A DNA stretch of 64,000 bases, taken from positions 1 through 64,000 of the forward strand of contig NZ_PUIA01000026.1 of the NCBI RefSeq assembly GCF_002967715.1, read 5' to 3'. The DNA is from Blastopirellula marina. Lineage in GTDB: Bacteria > Planctomycetota > Planctomycetia > Pirellulales > Pirellulaceae. The translations under genes were made by a program, and so were the position numbers. Position 1 is the first letter of the stretch. Each line of letters starts with the position of its first letter. Below the pieces are notes generated by a model. The model was not told the origin of the DNA, did no database searches, and saw nothing but the letters and a program-made list of their open reading frames with translations. This document shows positions 43,219-52,328 of this stretch, piece after piece.

Positions 43219-43686
43219 CTAAGTGGCAGGAGTCTGCGTATCAGGCGGGATCAGTCCAATCGTCTTGAACAAGGTGATCCACAACAAGTCAAACGCAAAC
43301 AACAACAAGGCCAGGATGAAGATCAACGCGATCACCACGATGACACTTCGCCACAACTCAGCCTTGGAGGGCCAAGTCACTTTGTTCATCTCTGCCTCGA
43401 CCGCGATCAAAAAGTCCGCGAACGTAGGCCAATTAATCAGTCGATAAGCGACCCAAAAACCAACGACTACCAAAGCGATCGGAAGCAGCAAGTGCAGCCG
43501 ATATTGGGCCATCGATGCATATGCTTCCAATTGCTGATAAAGCTGGTAAGCAGCGATCGAAATCAATACCCAAATCGAAATCAGCGTTGCCTGCCGAGCA
43601 ATCTTGCCCTGCGTCCGCTTGTATCGATTCGCCTGAACCATCTCGTTGAGAAGGGAAGGGGAACCGACGGTCTTCTCCTTGGCCAT
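43219..43686 (-). CDS. secE: Preprotein translocase subunit SecE
   Basis: The 155-residue protein has membrane helices at about 34-52, 63-84 and 113-140, and the SecE motif FLIAVEAEMNKVTWPSKAEL before the last helix, which clamps SecY. I start it at 43686 (MAKEKTV). The longer open frame would run into tRNA-Trp. The three-helix form resembles E. coli SecE. Confidence 0.93.
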   Translation of the reverse strand: MAKEKTVGSPSLLNEMVQANRYKRTQGKIARQATLISIWVLISIAAYQLYQQLEAYASMAQYRLHLLLPIALVVVGFWVAYRLINWPTFADFLIAVEAEMNKVTWPSKAELWRSVIVVIALIFILALLLFAFDLLWITLFKTIGLIPPDTQTPAT

Positions 43687-43795
43687 GGTCACTCTCAGTC
43701 TTTGGCGTTCCTGCCGCGGCGACGACGCTGGGTAATTCCAGGATGTCTCTACCGGTGCGACGCGCTCATCAATTTCGGTAACACCAACGATAAAG

Positions 43796-43868
43796 CAGGG
43801 GCGGTGGGAATCGAACTCACAACCTCTGGTTTTGGAGACCAGCGCACTGCCAATTGTGCTACGCCCCT
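43796..43868 (-). tRNA. tRNA-Trp (anticodon CCA)
   Basis: A 73-base cloverleaf has acceptor stem AGGGGCG/CGCCCCT, discriminator G and anticodon loop TCTCCAAAA. No CCA is encoded. It lies between tuf and secE, as in many bacteria. Confidence 0.96.
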
Positions 43869-43874
43869 GTAACA

Positions 43875-43905
43875 TCGCCGAACCAAGTCAAATTTGGTTC
43901 GGCGA
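43875..43905 (-). terminator. Strong hairpin between tuf and tRNA-Trp
   Basis: A perfect 12-bp stem (43875-43886 with 43894-43905) with a 7-nt loop lies 18 bases after the tuf stop. There is no U run, so it could be a terminator of unusual type or an RNA-processing hairpin that frees the tRNA. Confidence 0.55.
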
Positions 43906-43922
43906 CGTGATCATTCAACTTC

Positions 43923-45119
43923 TTACGAGGTGATCTTGGTAACAACGCCGGAACCGACGGTCTTACCACCTTCGCGGATAGCGAAGCGAACACCTTCAAA
44001 CATAGCGATTGGCTTGTGCAGCTCGACCGCAATCTTCACGTTGTCGCCTGGCATGCACATTTCAGCGCCTTCCAGGTTGGCGGTGCCGGTGACGTCGGTG
44101 GTTCGGAAGTAGAACTGCGGACGGTAACCGCTGAAGAATGGCGTGTGACGACCACCTTCTTCCTTGCTCAAGCAGTAGATTTCTGCCTCGAACTTGGTGT
44201 GCGGGTTAACCGAACCTGGCTTAGCCAGAACCTGGCCACGCGAGATGTCTTCACGCTTGACACCGCGGAGAAGGCAACCGACGTTGTCGCCAGCGTGACC
44301 TTCCTGCAGGATCTTGTTGAACATTTCGACGCCGGTGACGGTGGTCTTGGTCGGCTTTTCGGTCAGACCGAGAATTTCGACTTCTTCACCAACCTTAACA
44401 ACACCGCGTTCGATACGACCGGTAGCAACCGTACCACGACCTTCGATCGAGAACACGTCTTCGATAGCCATCAGGAACGGCTTGTCGGTTTCGCGTTCTG
44501 GCTCTGGGATGTAGCTATCCAGAGCTTCAACCAGTTCGGTGATGCACTTGGAAGCTTCTGGATCGGCTGGGTTGTTGTAAGCAGCCAGCGAGTTACCGCG
44601 GACAACCGGGCAATCGTCGCCAGGGAAGTCATTCTTGTTCAGCAGTTCACGAACTTCCAGTTCAACCAGGTCCAACAACTCTTCGTCGTCGACCAGGTCA
44701 CACTTGTTCAAGTAAACCACGATGCAAGGCACACCCACCTGACGAGCGAGCAGAACGTGTTCCTTGGTCTGCGGCATAGGACCGTCAGCTGCCGAAACCA
44801 CCAGAATCGCACCGTCCATCTGGGCGGCACCGGTGATCATGTTCTTCACAAAGTCGGCGTGGCCGGGGCAGTCAATGTGGGCATAGTGACGAATCGGCGA
44901 TTCGTACTCGACGTGAGCCACAGCGATGGTAACCGTCTTCGTTTCGTCACGAACGGTACCACCCTTGGCGATTTCCGAGTAGGCCTTCATCTTGGCCAAA
45001 CCCTTAGCAGCCTGAACTGCCAGGATAGCGCCGGTTGTGGTCGTTTTACCGTGGTCGATGTGACCGATGGTGCCAACATTGACGTGAGGTTTAGATCGTT
45101 CAAATACGTCCTTGGCCAT
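43923..45119 (-). CDS. tuf: Translation elongation factor Tu
   Basis: The 398-residue EF-Tu delivers aminoacyl-tRNA. It has G1 [22 protein letters not shown] and NKCD, followed by beta-barrel domains 2 and 3 with [13 protein letters not shown]. It is the only tuf in the window and lies after four tRNA genes, matching the E. coli tufB arrangement. rpmG, often next, is missing. Confidence 0.99.
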   Translation of the reverse strand: MAKDVFERSKPHVNVGTIGHIDHGKTTTTGAILAVQAAKGLAKMKAYSEIAKGGTVRDETKTVTIAVAHVEYESPIRHYAHIDCPGHADFVKNMITGAAQMDGAILVVSAADGPMPQTKEHVLLARQVGVPCIVVYLNKCDLVDDEELLDLVELEVRELLNKNDFPGDDCPVVRGNSLAAYNNPADPEASKCITELVEALDSYIPEPERETDKPFLMAIEDVFSIEGRGTVATGRIERGVVKVGEEVEILGLTEKPTKTTVTGVEMFNKILQEGHAGDNVGCLLRGVKREDISRGQVLAKPGSVNPHTKFEAEIYCLSKEEGGRHTPFFSGYRPQFYFRTTDVTGTANLEGAEMCMPGDNVKIAVELHKPIAMFEGVRFAIREGGKTVGSGVVTKITS

Positions 45120-45196
45120 TTTCTTTGTCTTTCTTACCCCAGCTAAACCGTGAAATTTGGGATTTGTCTAAATACGAAAATCAAGGTGCCGTGAAG

Positions 45197-45268
<72 letters not shown>

Positions 45269-45435
45269 CGAAAAATGGGAAGCTTGTTTGGGGCTTTGCT
45301 TCCGCCACCTTTACCCGGCTACTCGCTTCCGAGCCGCCCAAACGGACAACCCGATTTTCGATAACAGGAGCCTTATCGACCTGCCCGGCCGAATCGGCAA
45401 GCTCGCAACATGCCCGGTAAAGAGGCGTGCCGCGA

Positions 45436-45506
45436 AGCGGGTGAAGGGAATCGAACCCTCGTCTTCAGCTTGGAAGGCTGTTGCTCTACCATTGAGCTAC
45501 ACCCGC
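45436..45506 (-). tRNA. tRNA-Gly (anticodon TCC)
   Basis: A 71-base cloverleaf with acceptor GCGGGTG/CACCCGC, discriminator T and anticodon loop CTTCCAA. It is the third tRNA of the cluster. Confidence 0.96.
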
Positions 45507-45560
45507 AACCTACCCAGGCCTTGATGTCTTTTCTTCCAATAAAGCCCAGGAACTTTTCAG

Positions 45561-45642
45561 TGGGGGGTACAGGATTCGAACCTGTGAAGGCAATGCCAAC
45601 AGATTTACAGTCTGTCCCCTTTGACCGCTCGGGAAACCCCCC
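45561..45642 (-). tRNA. tRNA-Tyr (anticodon GTA)
   Basis: An 82-base class II tRNA with a long variable arm, acceptor GGGGGGT/ACCCCCC, discriminator A and anticodon loop CTGTAAA. It is the second tRNA of the cluster. Confidence 0.96.
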
Positions 45643-45742
45643 AACATATCCGCTTTCCCGGGCGTCCGATACTGGTGTGTTCGGGAACCCGTCGAAAACG
45701 GCAATGATCCGTCCAAAATTAGCCACAAAAGTAGGCTCTACA

Positions 45743-45815
45743 AGCTAGCGGAGGGAATTGAACCCACAACCTGCTGATTACAAATCAGCTGCTCTGCCAA
45801 TTGAGCTACGCTAGC
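45743..45815 (-). tRNA. tRNA-Thr (anticodon TGT)
   Basis: A 73-base cloverleaf with acceptor GCTAGCG/CGCTAGC, discriminator T and anticodon stem-loop GCTGA-TTTGTAA-TCAGC. It is the first gene of the tRNA-tuf transcript. Confidence 0.96.
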
Positions 45816-46133
45816 CCACTACCTGGGCTTTATGGAAAACCAATAACTATAACGAGTCCGGATTTCCTCGCAAGCCAGGATGAGCACGTGAAGGGCAAAT
45901 TTCGTCCAAAATCCGTGCCGCTTTACAGACACCGCTTTCCAGGAGGAGTTCGCATAGCCATTATCGCGCACTTCCCCCCCCATTATCGCGTGCCCCATCT
46001 TGCCTAACTTGCAAGGCAGTTTTAGGCGTTCCGCCAAGAGAAATCGAGCCTCTCAATAGAGACGGCACACCCACTCGCAGAGCAGGTGTGCCGAATGATA
46101 AAAGGCCTTAAAACAGGATGTAAATCGCCCCAA
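45816..46133. other. Gene-free stretch upstream of the tRNA-tuf operon
   Basis: It holds the tRNA promoter candidate, two direct copies of CCATTATCGCG (45958-45968, 45980-45990; 22-bp period), and a 9-bp hairpin CGGCACACC/GGTGTGCCG (46063-46071, 46085-46093) that may end the transcript of the upstream membrane-protein gene. No gene seen. Confidence 0.6.
45846..45873 (-). promoter_or_regulatory. Candidate promoter of the tRNA-tuf operon
   Basis: TTGCGA (45868-45873), a 16-bp spacer and TATAGT (45846-45851) on the minus strand lie about 30 bp before tRNA-Thr(TGT), a typical distance for a stable-RNA promoter. A GC-rich discriminator is not evident. Confidence 0.6.
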
Positions 46134-46808
46134 TTAAGCTTCTCGTGTGCCGGCGAACTTCGGTTCGTTCCAGACCTCCAGATAGTAATCTCGATGCCAA
46201 CCACCGTCAGGAACGCGCATCACCAGAAACGGATCGAGCACCATCCGATTTTCTTCGAGAGAGCAAATATAAAAACTCACTTCTGGGTGTCGCTTCTTGA
46301 TATCGAGCGCGGTCTGCAGTGCGAATTCCGGGACCGGCTCGGTGTAGTGGGCCAGGTCGTACATCATCCACGTGCGATCAATCACGTAGCGATCCCCGAT
46401 CGCGGCGCTGACAACCAAAAAGCCCCCCCCAACAAGGATCGCCAAAGCCAGATAGAACGACAACGAAGAGTTCAGCGTCACCGCTGAGACCACCAGGATC
46501 GGCAGACACACAATGGCCGCCACAAGGCCTATTCCTGCCGCGTAGTTCACCAGCGTCATCGCCAGGAGGCTTGGGGGCACCTCGCACGACCTCTTGTACT
46601 TTTCCACGCTCTCGGCCGTGAAAGGCCGCACGTCGAGATCAGCCAAGGTTTTCTGCAATGCCTGTTGCCGCCGGGCTTTTGCTTGGGTCGTGGCATAGCC
46701 AAACACCAGATATGCCTCGTCGGCCAGATCGCCGGCAAGCAGCTCAGTCTGATCCTTAGCGACCGCATCACAAGCAAACGGCTCACGCTTTAAAATCGAT
46801 GCACTCAT
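46134..46808 (-). CDS. Hypothetical protein with two membrane helices
   Basis: I do not recognise this 224-residue protein. The N-terminal 80 residues are soluble and charged. Two hydrophobic helices follow at about 87-110 and 115-137, then a soluble C-terminal domain (ALDIKKRHPEVSFYICSLEE, DPFLVMRVPDGGWHRDYYLE). There is no signal peptide or catalytic motif. It is 112 bp downstream of another membrane-protein gene and may share its transcript. Confidence 0.65.
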   Translation of the reverse strand: MSASILKREPFACDAVAKDQTELLAGDLADEAYLVFGYATTQAKARRQQALQKTLADLDVRPFTAESVEKYKRSCEVPPSLLAMTLVNYAAGIGLVAAIVCLPILVVSAVTLNSSLSFYLALAILVGGGFLVVSAAIGDRYVIDRTWMMYDLAHYTEPVPEFALQTALDIKKRHPEVSFYICSLEENRMVLDPFLVMRVPDGGWHRDYYLEVWNEPKFAGTREA

Positions 46809-46920
46809 CGTTGCTCTCCTTACTTCTCAGATAAGACAAGATCGAGAATGACAGGTTCGAGCGCGAAAGAAACGCACTCGATGGAAAGCAGGCCCACCTC
46901 CAAAGCGTAGCAAGAAGCAG

Positions 46921-47523
46921 CTATTCCTGCACTACTTTGGTTGATTTCTCAGATCGAGCTACGGAAGTACTTTCAGGGCGAATGATGATTAGGGCACTCA
47001 GTAATCCCAGTAGCCCACCCATGTAACTTCCGCTGTGAATGTAGGCGACTCGAATAAACGACCACTCGTCCTGAATATCGAGGACCTGAATCATGTGAGC
47101 CCAGTTGGAATAGTCGGCGTTCGGTCCACGTGCTATCCCCGCGAAATACGCGATCCCGCCGCACAATAACGTCAGCACAAAAACACAAAGAAAGCCCTGC
47201 AAAACCTGACGCACTGCACGTCCCGCAGGCTGCTGCGGCACAAGTCGTCGCGCCAAGAACCAGGCGGCCAATCCCCCCACCCACCACGAGGCGAGAAAGC
47301 CGATCGTGCCGGCAAACACCTGATCACCGAAACCGAAGTCCGCATATCGAAATTGATCGAACTTCAGCTTCGTGAAGTACTCCGGCGAGATTGAGAACGT
47401 CACCAAATCATGCAGGACTCCATACATGCCTGCAAGAACTGCTCCGGCAACCGTCAGGCAGATCATGATCGGCACTTGCTCGATCCGAATGCGCGGAACC
47501 AACCATCCAAACAGCCACGCCAT
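46921..47523 (-). CDS. Hypothetical four-helix membrane protein
   Basis: I do not recognise this 200-residue protein. Helices are predicted by eye at about 18-38, 68-91, 108-130 and 164-182, with short loops and a soluble C-terminus. There is no signal peptide or known motif. It lies just beyond the terminator of the sigma-factor gene. Confidence 0.65.
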   Translation of the reverse strand: MAWLFGWLVPRIRIEQVPIMICLTVAGAVLAGMYGVLHDLVTFSISPEYFTKLKFDQFRYADFGFGDQVFAGTIGFLASWWVGGLAAWFLARRLVPQQPAGRAVRQVLQGFLCVFVLTLLCGGIAYFAGIARGPNADYSNWAHMIQVLDIQDEWSFIRVAYIHSGSYMGGLLGLLSALIIIRPESTSVARSEKSTKVVQE

Positions 47524-47604
47524 CTTGATCCTAAATCATGTTCCAGGGCAAACAACCGCTGCCCTAAGTCTGCTCACAATCTGTATATCCGACCAGAAAG
47601 AAAC

Positions 47605-47638
47605 AAAAAAAGCCAGAGACCGAGGCCTCTGGCTTTTT
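47605..47638 (-). terminator. Rho-independent terminator after the sigma-factor gene
   Basis: The stem AGCCAGAG/CTCTGGCT (47611-47618, 47627-47634), extended by A/T pairs, ends in a six- to seven-base U run on the minus strand, 34 bp after the stop. Confidence 0.88.
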
Positions 47639-47671
47639 GCATGATGGGCAGGGCTCCAAGAACCCTGGGGG

Positions 47672-49357
47672 TTAGTTGGTTTCCGGCAGATCGAAATTGT
47701 AATCCCGAGCAGCCGTTTTCAGCTTGTTCAGGGCTCGTGCTTCGATCTGGCGAATTCGCTCCTTGGTCACGCCCAACTCTTCACCAACCTCCTTCAAGGT
47801 CTGTGGTTCGCGGCTATGATCCAGGCCGAATCGGCGGATGATAATCTTCTGTTCACGCTCGTCCAAGCGATGCAAGATCTTATCGATCTGCTTTTCACGA
47901 GTCTGCTGAGCCACTTCCTGCTCATACTGATCGCTACGCTCGTCGACCCGCGTGGTGAAGTATTCGTCCAGGCTCGTGCGGTAACGATCGCGATGGCGGA
48001 ACTCGACCGGAATAGTGCGGGCAAAGTTCTTCATGATCGCCCAACTGCAATAGGTACTGAACTTGTTACCACGCGAGTAGTCGAACTTCTCGGCGGCACG
48101 AATCAGCGACATATTGCCGTCTGAAACCAGCTCGAAGAAATCTTCGGTCGCCCCGACATGCCGCTTGGCGATCGAAACCACCAGCCGCAGGTTCGACTGA
48201 ACGATCAAGTTCTTCACGTCGCTGGCCTGATCGTAAAGCTGTTCGATGGCGTCCATGTCACTCGACTTCGGACGCTGTTCATCCAACGTTTCACGAATCT
48301 TCAGGGCCTTGTGCTTCAGGAAGTTGAACTTCCTGAACAGGTGATACTCCTGCTCGCGAGTCAGCAACGGCATTTCGTACAGCGAAGCAAGGTAGGTAGG
48401 CAGACCCGACGGAATACGAACCTTGCGAGTCGGCTTCTCGTGCGGTGGCATTTCGCCGAGGATATCTTCTTCCAATTCCGGCTTATCAAAGTCGTCGTTG
48501 TAGATGCAATCCAGCGGCAATTCCATGATGTGACGGAAACGAATCTCGTTGATCACACGATAGATCGATGCCCGGGTTCGACCGTGCTTCTCTGCAAGTC
48601 GATCAACGGACACACCATGACGATACTCGCCGTAGATGATCTGCTTGGCCGACTCGGTCAAAGGGCCAGTTCCCCGCGGAAAAACGGCCTCTTTAGGCTG
48701 TTCGTCGTCGTGATGCTTGAGCGTGTAACGAATCGTTTCCACACTGCGTCCCATCTTCGCAGCAACGCGTTTAGCAACCTCCGAAGGCGTGCCACCAGCG
48801 TTGGCCAAGCGACGAGCCCGGTCGATGATTTCCAGCTTTTCAGCGTCGGTCAACTGGCTGAAATGGCGCCCCCGCTCAATACGATCGGGGTTTTCTTTCA
48901 CGAAGCGTTCGACGCTGCTACGCAGGAAGCCGACTCGCTTGCGTCCCTCAAACAGGAACTTACGGCTCACAAGCCCTTGCTTTCGCCAACGCGAGATTGT
49001 CTTGGTCGACACGTTGAAGCGGTCGCTCAACTGTTCAACAGTCAACACTTCTTCCGGGACCGTATCGACCGAGACGTCGGCAGCATCCGAGAGGTCCTCA
49101 ACCATCAGACGCAAGTCTTCGGCGGCGGACTTTCCTGGAAGCAACGAACCAACGCTGGGTTGTTCCGGACGAAAGTCGGTCAAACGGTAGTAGATGTAGT
49201 CGACCGGGTATTGTTTATTAGGATCGATCTCGGAAATGAGCTTCTCAGCGCGGTTAGCCTGATCTAGCTTCCGATCTCGGGGAGCATATTTGATTTGCTG
49301 ATCGCGCAGCTGTCGAAGCGCGACATTCTTATATCCCTTGTTCATGTTGTCCCTCAC
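47672..49357 (-). CDS. Sigma-70-family factor with multiple N-terminal helix-turn-helix modules
   Basis: The 561-residue protein ends as a sigma factor: a region-1.2-like stretch (about 319-345), region 2 (about 385-460, NLRLVVSIAKRHVGATEDFF, KFDYSRGNKFSTYCSWAI) and region 4 (about 488-555, LKEVGEELGVTKERIRQIEA). Region 3 seems missing: only about 30 residues join regions 2 and 4. The N-terminal half instead has a MerR/excisionase-like HTH (about 104-152, LTVEQLSDRFNVSTKTISRW), a second HTH-like unit (about 170-214) and a third (about 235-275, SVDRLAEKHGRTRASIYRVI). It is monocistronic. M5 (49345) is an alternative start. Which promoters it serves is unknown. Confidence 0.85.
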   Translation of the reverse strand: MRDNMNKGYKNVALRQLRDQQIKYAPRDRKLDQANRAEKLISEIDPNKQYPVDYIYYRLTDFRPEQPSVGSLLPGKSAAEDLRLMVEDLSDAADVSVDTVPEEVLTVEQLSDRFNVSTKTISRWRKQGLVSRKFLFEGRKRVGFLRSSVERFVKENPDRIERGRHFSQLTDAEKLEIIDRARRLANAGGTPSEVAKRVAAKMGRSVETIRYTLKHHDDEQPKEAVFPRGTGPLTESAKQIIYGEYRHGVSVDRLAEKHGRTRASIYRVINEIRFRHIMELPLDCIYNDDFDKPELEEDILGEMPPHEKPTRKVRIPSGLPTYLASLYEMPLLTREQEYHLFRKFNFLKHKALKIRETLDEQRPKSSDMDAIEQLYDQASDVKNLIVQSNLRLVVSIAKRHVGATEDFFELVSDGNMSLIRAAEKFDYSRGNKFSTYCSWAIMKNFARTIPVEFRHRDRYRTSLDEYFTTRVDERSDQYEQEVAQQTREKQIDKILHRLDEREQKIIIRRFGLDHSREPQTLKEVGEELGVTKERIRQIEARALNKLKTAARDYNFDLPETN

Positions 49358-49939
49358 TCAGTGATTAACAACACCTGTCTGGTTTTCCCTGCGAGTTCCG
49401 ATCGCCCAGACGATGTCTAACTTGGAGAGAGCCCCCCTTCCCGGGGAACTTTCACTCAAGCAACGGGACAGCTACCCATCGGTCGATGAGCGCCTCTTTC
49501 TGTCAGATGCTTGAAAAGTCTCGTGGAACGCAAAGTAAACGGATGAACGATCAACTATTAGCTTGCGAACCAACCTTCTCTATGACCTTATACGAGGAAA
49601 TGACTCATTTGGTTGCTCATTTGTTCATGCTTTTCTCAAAAACCCCCGTTTCAGGGGCCATGAATGGCTTCTGCCATTTGCCGTAAGTCAAAGCATGAAA
49701 ACCTGTTGCGAATGCCATGCCAAACCTTGCAAGAGAACTCACGCTCGTAGGCATACACGCGGCAAATGTCAAATCCTGACGTCTTGTCCACTTTCAGGAA
49801 GCGGAAAAACGATGGTCTCTCTGCCAGATAGACACCGCAGCGGCAACTTTCTTTCAACCTGTTCCGCCGAATTTGACGATTCTCCCGTATAGAGCGATTT
49901 TGCTTTCTCCCGAGAGACCTCAAATTCCAGGCCGAACAC
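49358..49939. other. Gene-free divergent region between the sigma factor and a secreted protein
   Basis: I see no credible gene. It contains a GGGG/CCCC mini-hairpin and ATGGC/GCCAT repeats near 49645-49675 and a minus-strand TTGACA at 49767-49772 followed at 17 bp by a poor -10 (TACGAG), a weak sigma-gene promoter candidate. At 582 bp it is the longest gap in the window, with room for regulatory sites or a small RNA. Confidence 0.45.
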
Positions 49940-51391
49940 ATGTATTTCGATGCTTGCCGGGCAATATTCGTTACACGCAATTGCGGAAACCCGAGTAGCT
50001 ATAAACACCTCCTGCTGGCTGGTTCAATCCTCGTACTGTGGGCCACTTCACCAGTTTTGGCAGAAAACACTTGGAAGCTGACCGAAAATCTCGAAGGGAA
50101 GACGCGTCGCGTTAATACCGAGCTTAAAGTCCAGGGAACGATGCGTGTGAACCCTGACGGCAAGAAGGTTCGCCACTATCCCATGAGCCTCGACGGCAAG
50201 TACGTCGCCATCGAACGCGTTCTCGGCCCGACTTCGGCGGTACGCTACTATGAAACGGCCGAGACCCACTCGACCGCGAACGAAAAGCCGCTCGACGACA
50301 AACTTCCAACCGTCAAACGTCTGATTTCGCTCGATACAAGCGGAGATCGCCCCATTCTGTTCAGCCCTCAGTACACCTTAACGCGCGAAGAACTGGAACT
50401 GATCAGCGTTCCTGGAAATCCAGTCGTTTTATCGAAGCTGCTGCCAGCTCAACCGGTTGCCATCAAGCAAACCTGGTCGCCTGACGACCAGGCACTTGCT
50501 CAAGTCCTGGGCATCGATGCAATCAACAACCACGAGGTCGTTGCGACCCTAACTGAAGTCGACAAATCTGGCATCGCGAAAGTGTCGCTCGAAGGTAAGG
50601 TTTCCGGAGCCATCCAAGGGGTCGCCACCGAAATCGAACTGAAGGGGCGTCTGAACCTGGACACGAGAAATCAGGCCATCACTTGGTTTGCCGCTTCAAT
50701 CAAAGAAGATCGCACGATCGGCCACGCCCTGCCAGGCTTTAACGTGACCGCCATCGTCCGCACACAGTTGGAAGCAGCGGAGCCGACCGAGGAACTTAGC
50801 GACGCCAATCTCGCCAAGTTGAACCTCCAGGCCAACGACGGCAGCGAAATGCTGGCATTCGAGGGGAAAGAGGGGGGATTCCGTTTGATGCACGATCGTC
50901 GCTGGCATGCCATGGCAGAAACCGCGAAGCAAACCGTCTTCCGCATGGTGTCCGACGGTGAACTGGTCGCCCAGGCCAACGTGAATCGTCTAACGAACCT
51001 GAAAGCCGGCGAGCAGATGACGCTTGAAGGCTTCGAAGCGGAAGTCAAGAAAGCCCTGAAGGAACGCTTAGGACAAATTGTCGACGCCGCAGAAGGCATC
51101 AACTCGCAAGGGCTGCGTGAACTTCGTGTCACCGCCGTCGGTACGGCCAACAAGATGCCGATTACCTGGATCTATTACCTGATCTCGGACGACAACGGCC
51201 GTCGTTACTCGACCGTCTTCACGTTCGAGACGAGCCTGGCTGAGAAGTTCGGCCAAACGGATCGCTCGTTCATGAGCGGCTTCGACCTGATCGAAGGTGC
51301 CAAGCCGACCCTGGCGACAAGCCCTAAAGAAGACGAATCCGAGGAGCCAGCTCTGATTTCTGCAAAAGCTGAACCGGTCCAAAAACGCTAA
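49940..51391 (+). CDS. Secreted protein of unknown function
   Basis: I do not recognise a family for this 483-residue protein. A signal peptide with an extended N-region (hydrophobic core LLLAGSILVLWATSPVLA at about 25-42) suggests export. The mature part is alternating beta-strand sequence without Cys pairs or catalytic motifs. It begins one of the few plus-strand units here, with a DUF3891 gene 96 bp downstream. Confidence 0.65.
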   Translation: MYFDACRAIFVTRNCGNPSSYKHLLLAGSILVLWATSPVLAENTWKLTENLEGKTRRVNTELKVQGTMRVNPDGKKVRHYPMSLDGKYVAIERVLGPTSAVRYYETAETHSTANEKPLDDKLPTVKRLISLDTSGDRPILFSPQYTLTREELELISVPGNPVVLSKLLPAQPVAIKQTWSPDDQALAQVLGIDAINNHEVVATLTEVDKSGIAKVSLEGKVSGAIQGVATEIELKGRLNLDTRNQAITWFAASIKEDRTIGHALPGFNVTAIVRTQLEAAEPTEELSDANLAKLNLQANDGSEMLAFEGKEGGFRLMHDRRWHAMAETAKQTVFRMVSDGELVAQANVNRLTNLKAGEQMTLEGFEAEVKKALKERLGQIVDAAEGINSQGLRELRVTAVGTANKMPITWIYYLISDDNGRRYSTVFTFETSLAEKFGQTDRSFMSGFDLIEGAKPTLATSPKEDESEEPALISAKAEPVQKR

Positions 51392-51487
51392 TCGGACCGA
51401 TCGCTGCGTACAATTACAGTGAGCACTGTCATGTGTTGCGCATGAGCACAGCGCTATCGGCCCCCTCGTCCGCTGAAAGGCCCCACC

Positions 51488-52249
51488 GTGATTGTCCGCC
51501 CTTACAAGCTGCCTGATGGCGAACCGATGTTGTTCCTGATCCAACAATCGGTGCATGCCGCCCTCTCAGGCGACCTTGCTTCGCACTGGGGCAACCGCCC
51601 CTTTTCCCCCCTGATTCACCCTGAGGTAGTCTGGCCGGCGATCTTTCATCATGACGATGGCTGGATTCCCGTCGACAAGTCTCCACCAATCGATCCTAAG
51701 ACGAAACGCCCCGTTTCGTTTCTCGACTCTCCGGCACCTGCCTCGCATGCCATCTGGACGAAGTCGATTGAGTGGGCCGCGCGAATCAGCCCGTTTGCGC
51801 AGTATCTGATTGCCGAACACTTCATGTCACTGCGCGAGCACAGTGAGTCGGCCGAAAGCGAAGCAGGCCAAACCTTCATTCACAAATACGAAGAACTCAG
51901 CGAGTCGTGGCGAGATAACTGGGAACAACGCCACCCACAGTGCACCGACGCGGAAGAAAAGCTGGCCCTCGCTCAGCTGCGATTCTTTGACTGGTTCAGC
52001 CTCTGGCTGTGCCTGGACTCGCGGACAGAGGTTTACCAGTTCGAGCAGACACCAGGGGACATACCACTAACGATCCGCCCAGTGGCCGATGGATTGTTTC
52101 ACGCTACCCCCTGGCCCTGGACCGTCGATCGCGTCCACGTGGCGGCAGGGGGCTACCTGGTGCCAGATCGAGACTACACCGATACCGATGATCTGCTGCT
52201 GGAAATGAACGACTGGTGCCGGATCGAGTGGCAGTTTGCGCCCGAGTAG
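51488..52249 (+). CDS. DUF3891 family protein
   Basis: The 253-residue cytosolic protein starts MIVRPYKLPDGEPMLFLIQQ and has HDDGWIPVDKSPPIDP and a conserved FFDWFSLWLCLD segment, the pattern of DUF3891. The conserved His/Asp residues suggest a metal-dependent helical enzyme, but no activity is known. It may be co-transcribed with the secreted protein upstream and ends before a bidirectional terminator. Confidence 0.8.
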   Translation: MIVRPYKLPDGEPMLFLIQQSVHAALSGDLASHWGNRPFSPLIHPEVVWPAIFHHDDGWIPVDKSPPIDPKTKRPVSFLDSPAPASHAIWTKSIEWAARISPFAQYLIAEHFMSLREHSESAESEAGQTFIHKYEELSESWRDNWEQRHPQCTDAEEKLALAQLRFFDWFSLWLCLDSRTEVYQFEQTPGDIPLTIRPVADGLFHATPWPWTVDRVHVAAGGYLVPDRDYTDTDDLLLEMNDWCRIEWQFAPE

Positions 52250-52269
52250 ATACCTCGACTACTCAACGC

Positions 52270-52300
52270 AAAAAGCCCTGACGGGTTCGCCAGGGCTTTT
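52270..52300. terminator. Bidirectional Rho-independent terminator
   Basis: A 10-bp stem AAAAGCCCTG/CAGGGCTTTT (52271-52280, 52291-52300) lies between converging genes and has T runs on both sides, so it can serve the plus-strand DUF3891 gene and the minus-strand small basic protein gene. Confidence 0.88.
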
Positions 52301-52328
52301 GCTTGGATCGTAGGATCGTCAAAGAAGA

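Noticed and set aside
43219-43875. Longer secE frame starting at 43875
   Set aside because: The extra 63 codons translate tRNA-Trp in reverse reading; the ATG at 43686 gives a normal SecE.
45373-45748. Open frames running across the tRNA-Gly and tRNA-Tyr genes on both strands
   Set aside because: They overlap clear tRNA cloverleaves and have no protein-like pattern.
49486-49892. Short plus-strand frames in the sigma-factor upstream gap
   Set aside because: No ribosome sites, no protein-like composition and no recognised family.
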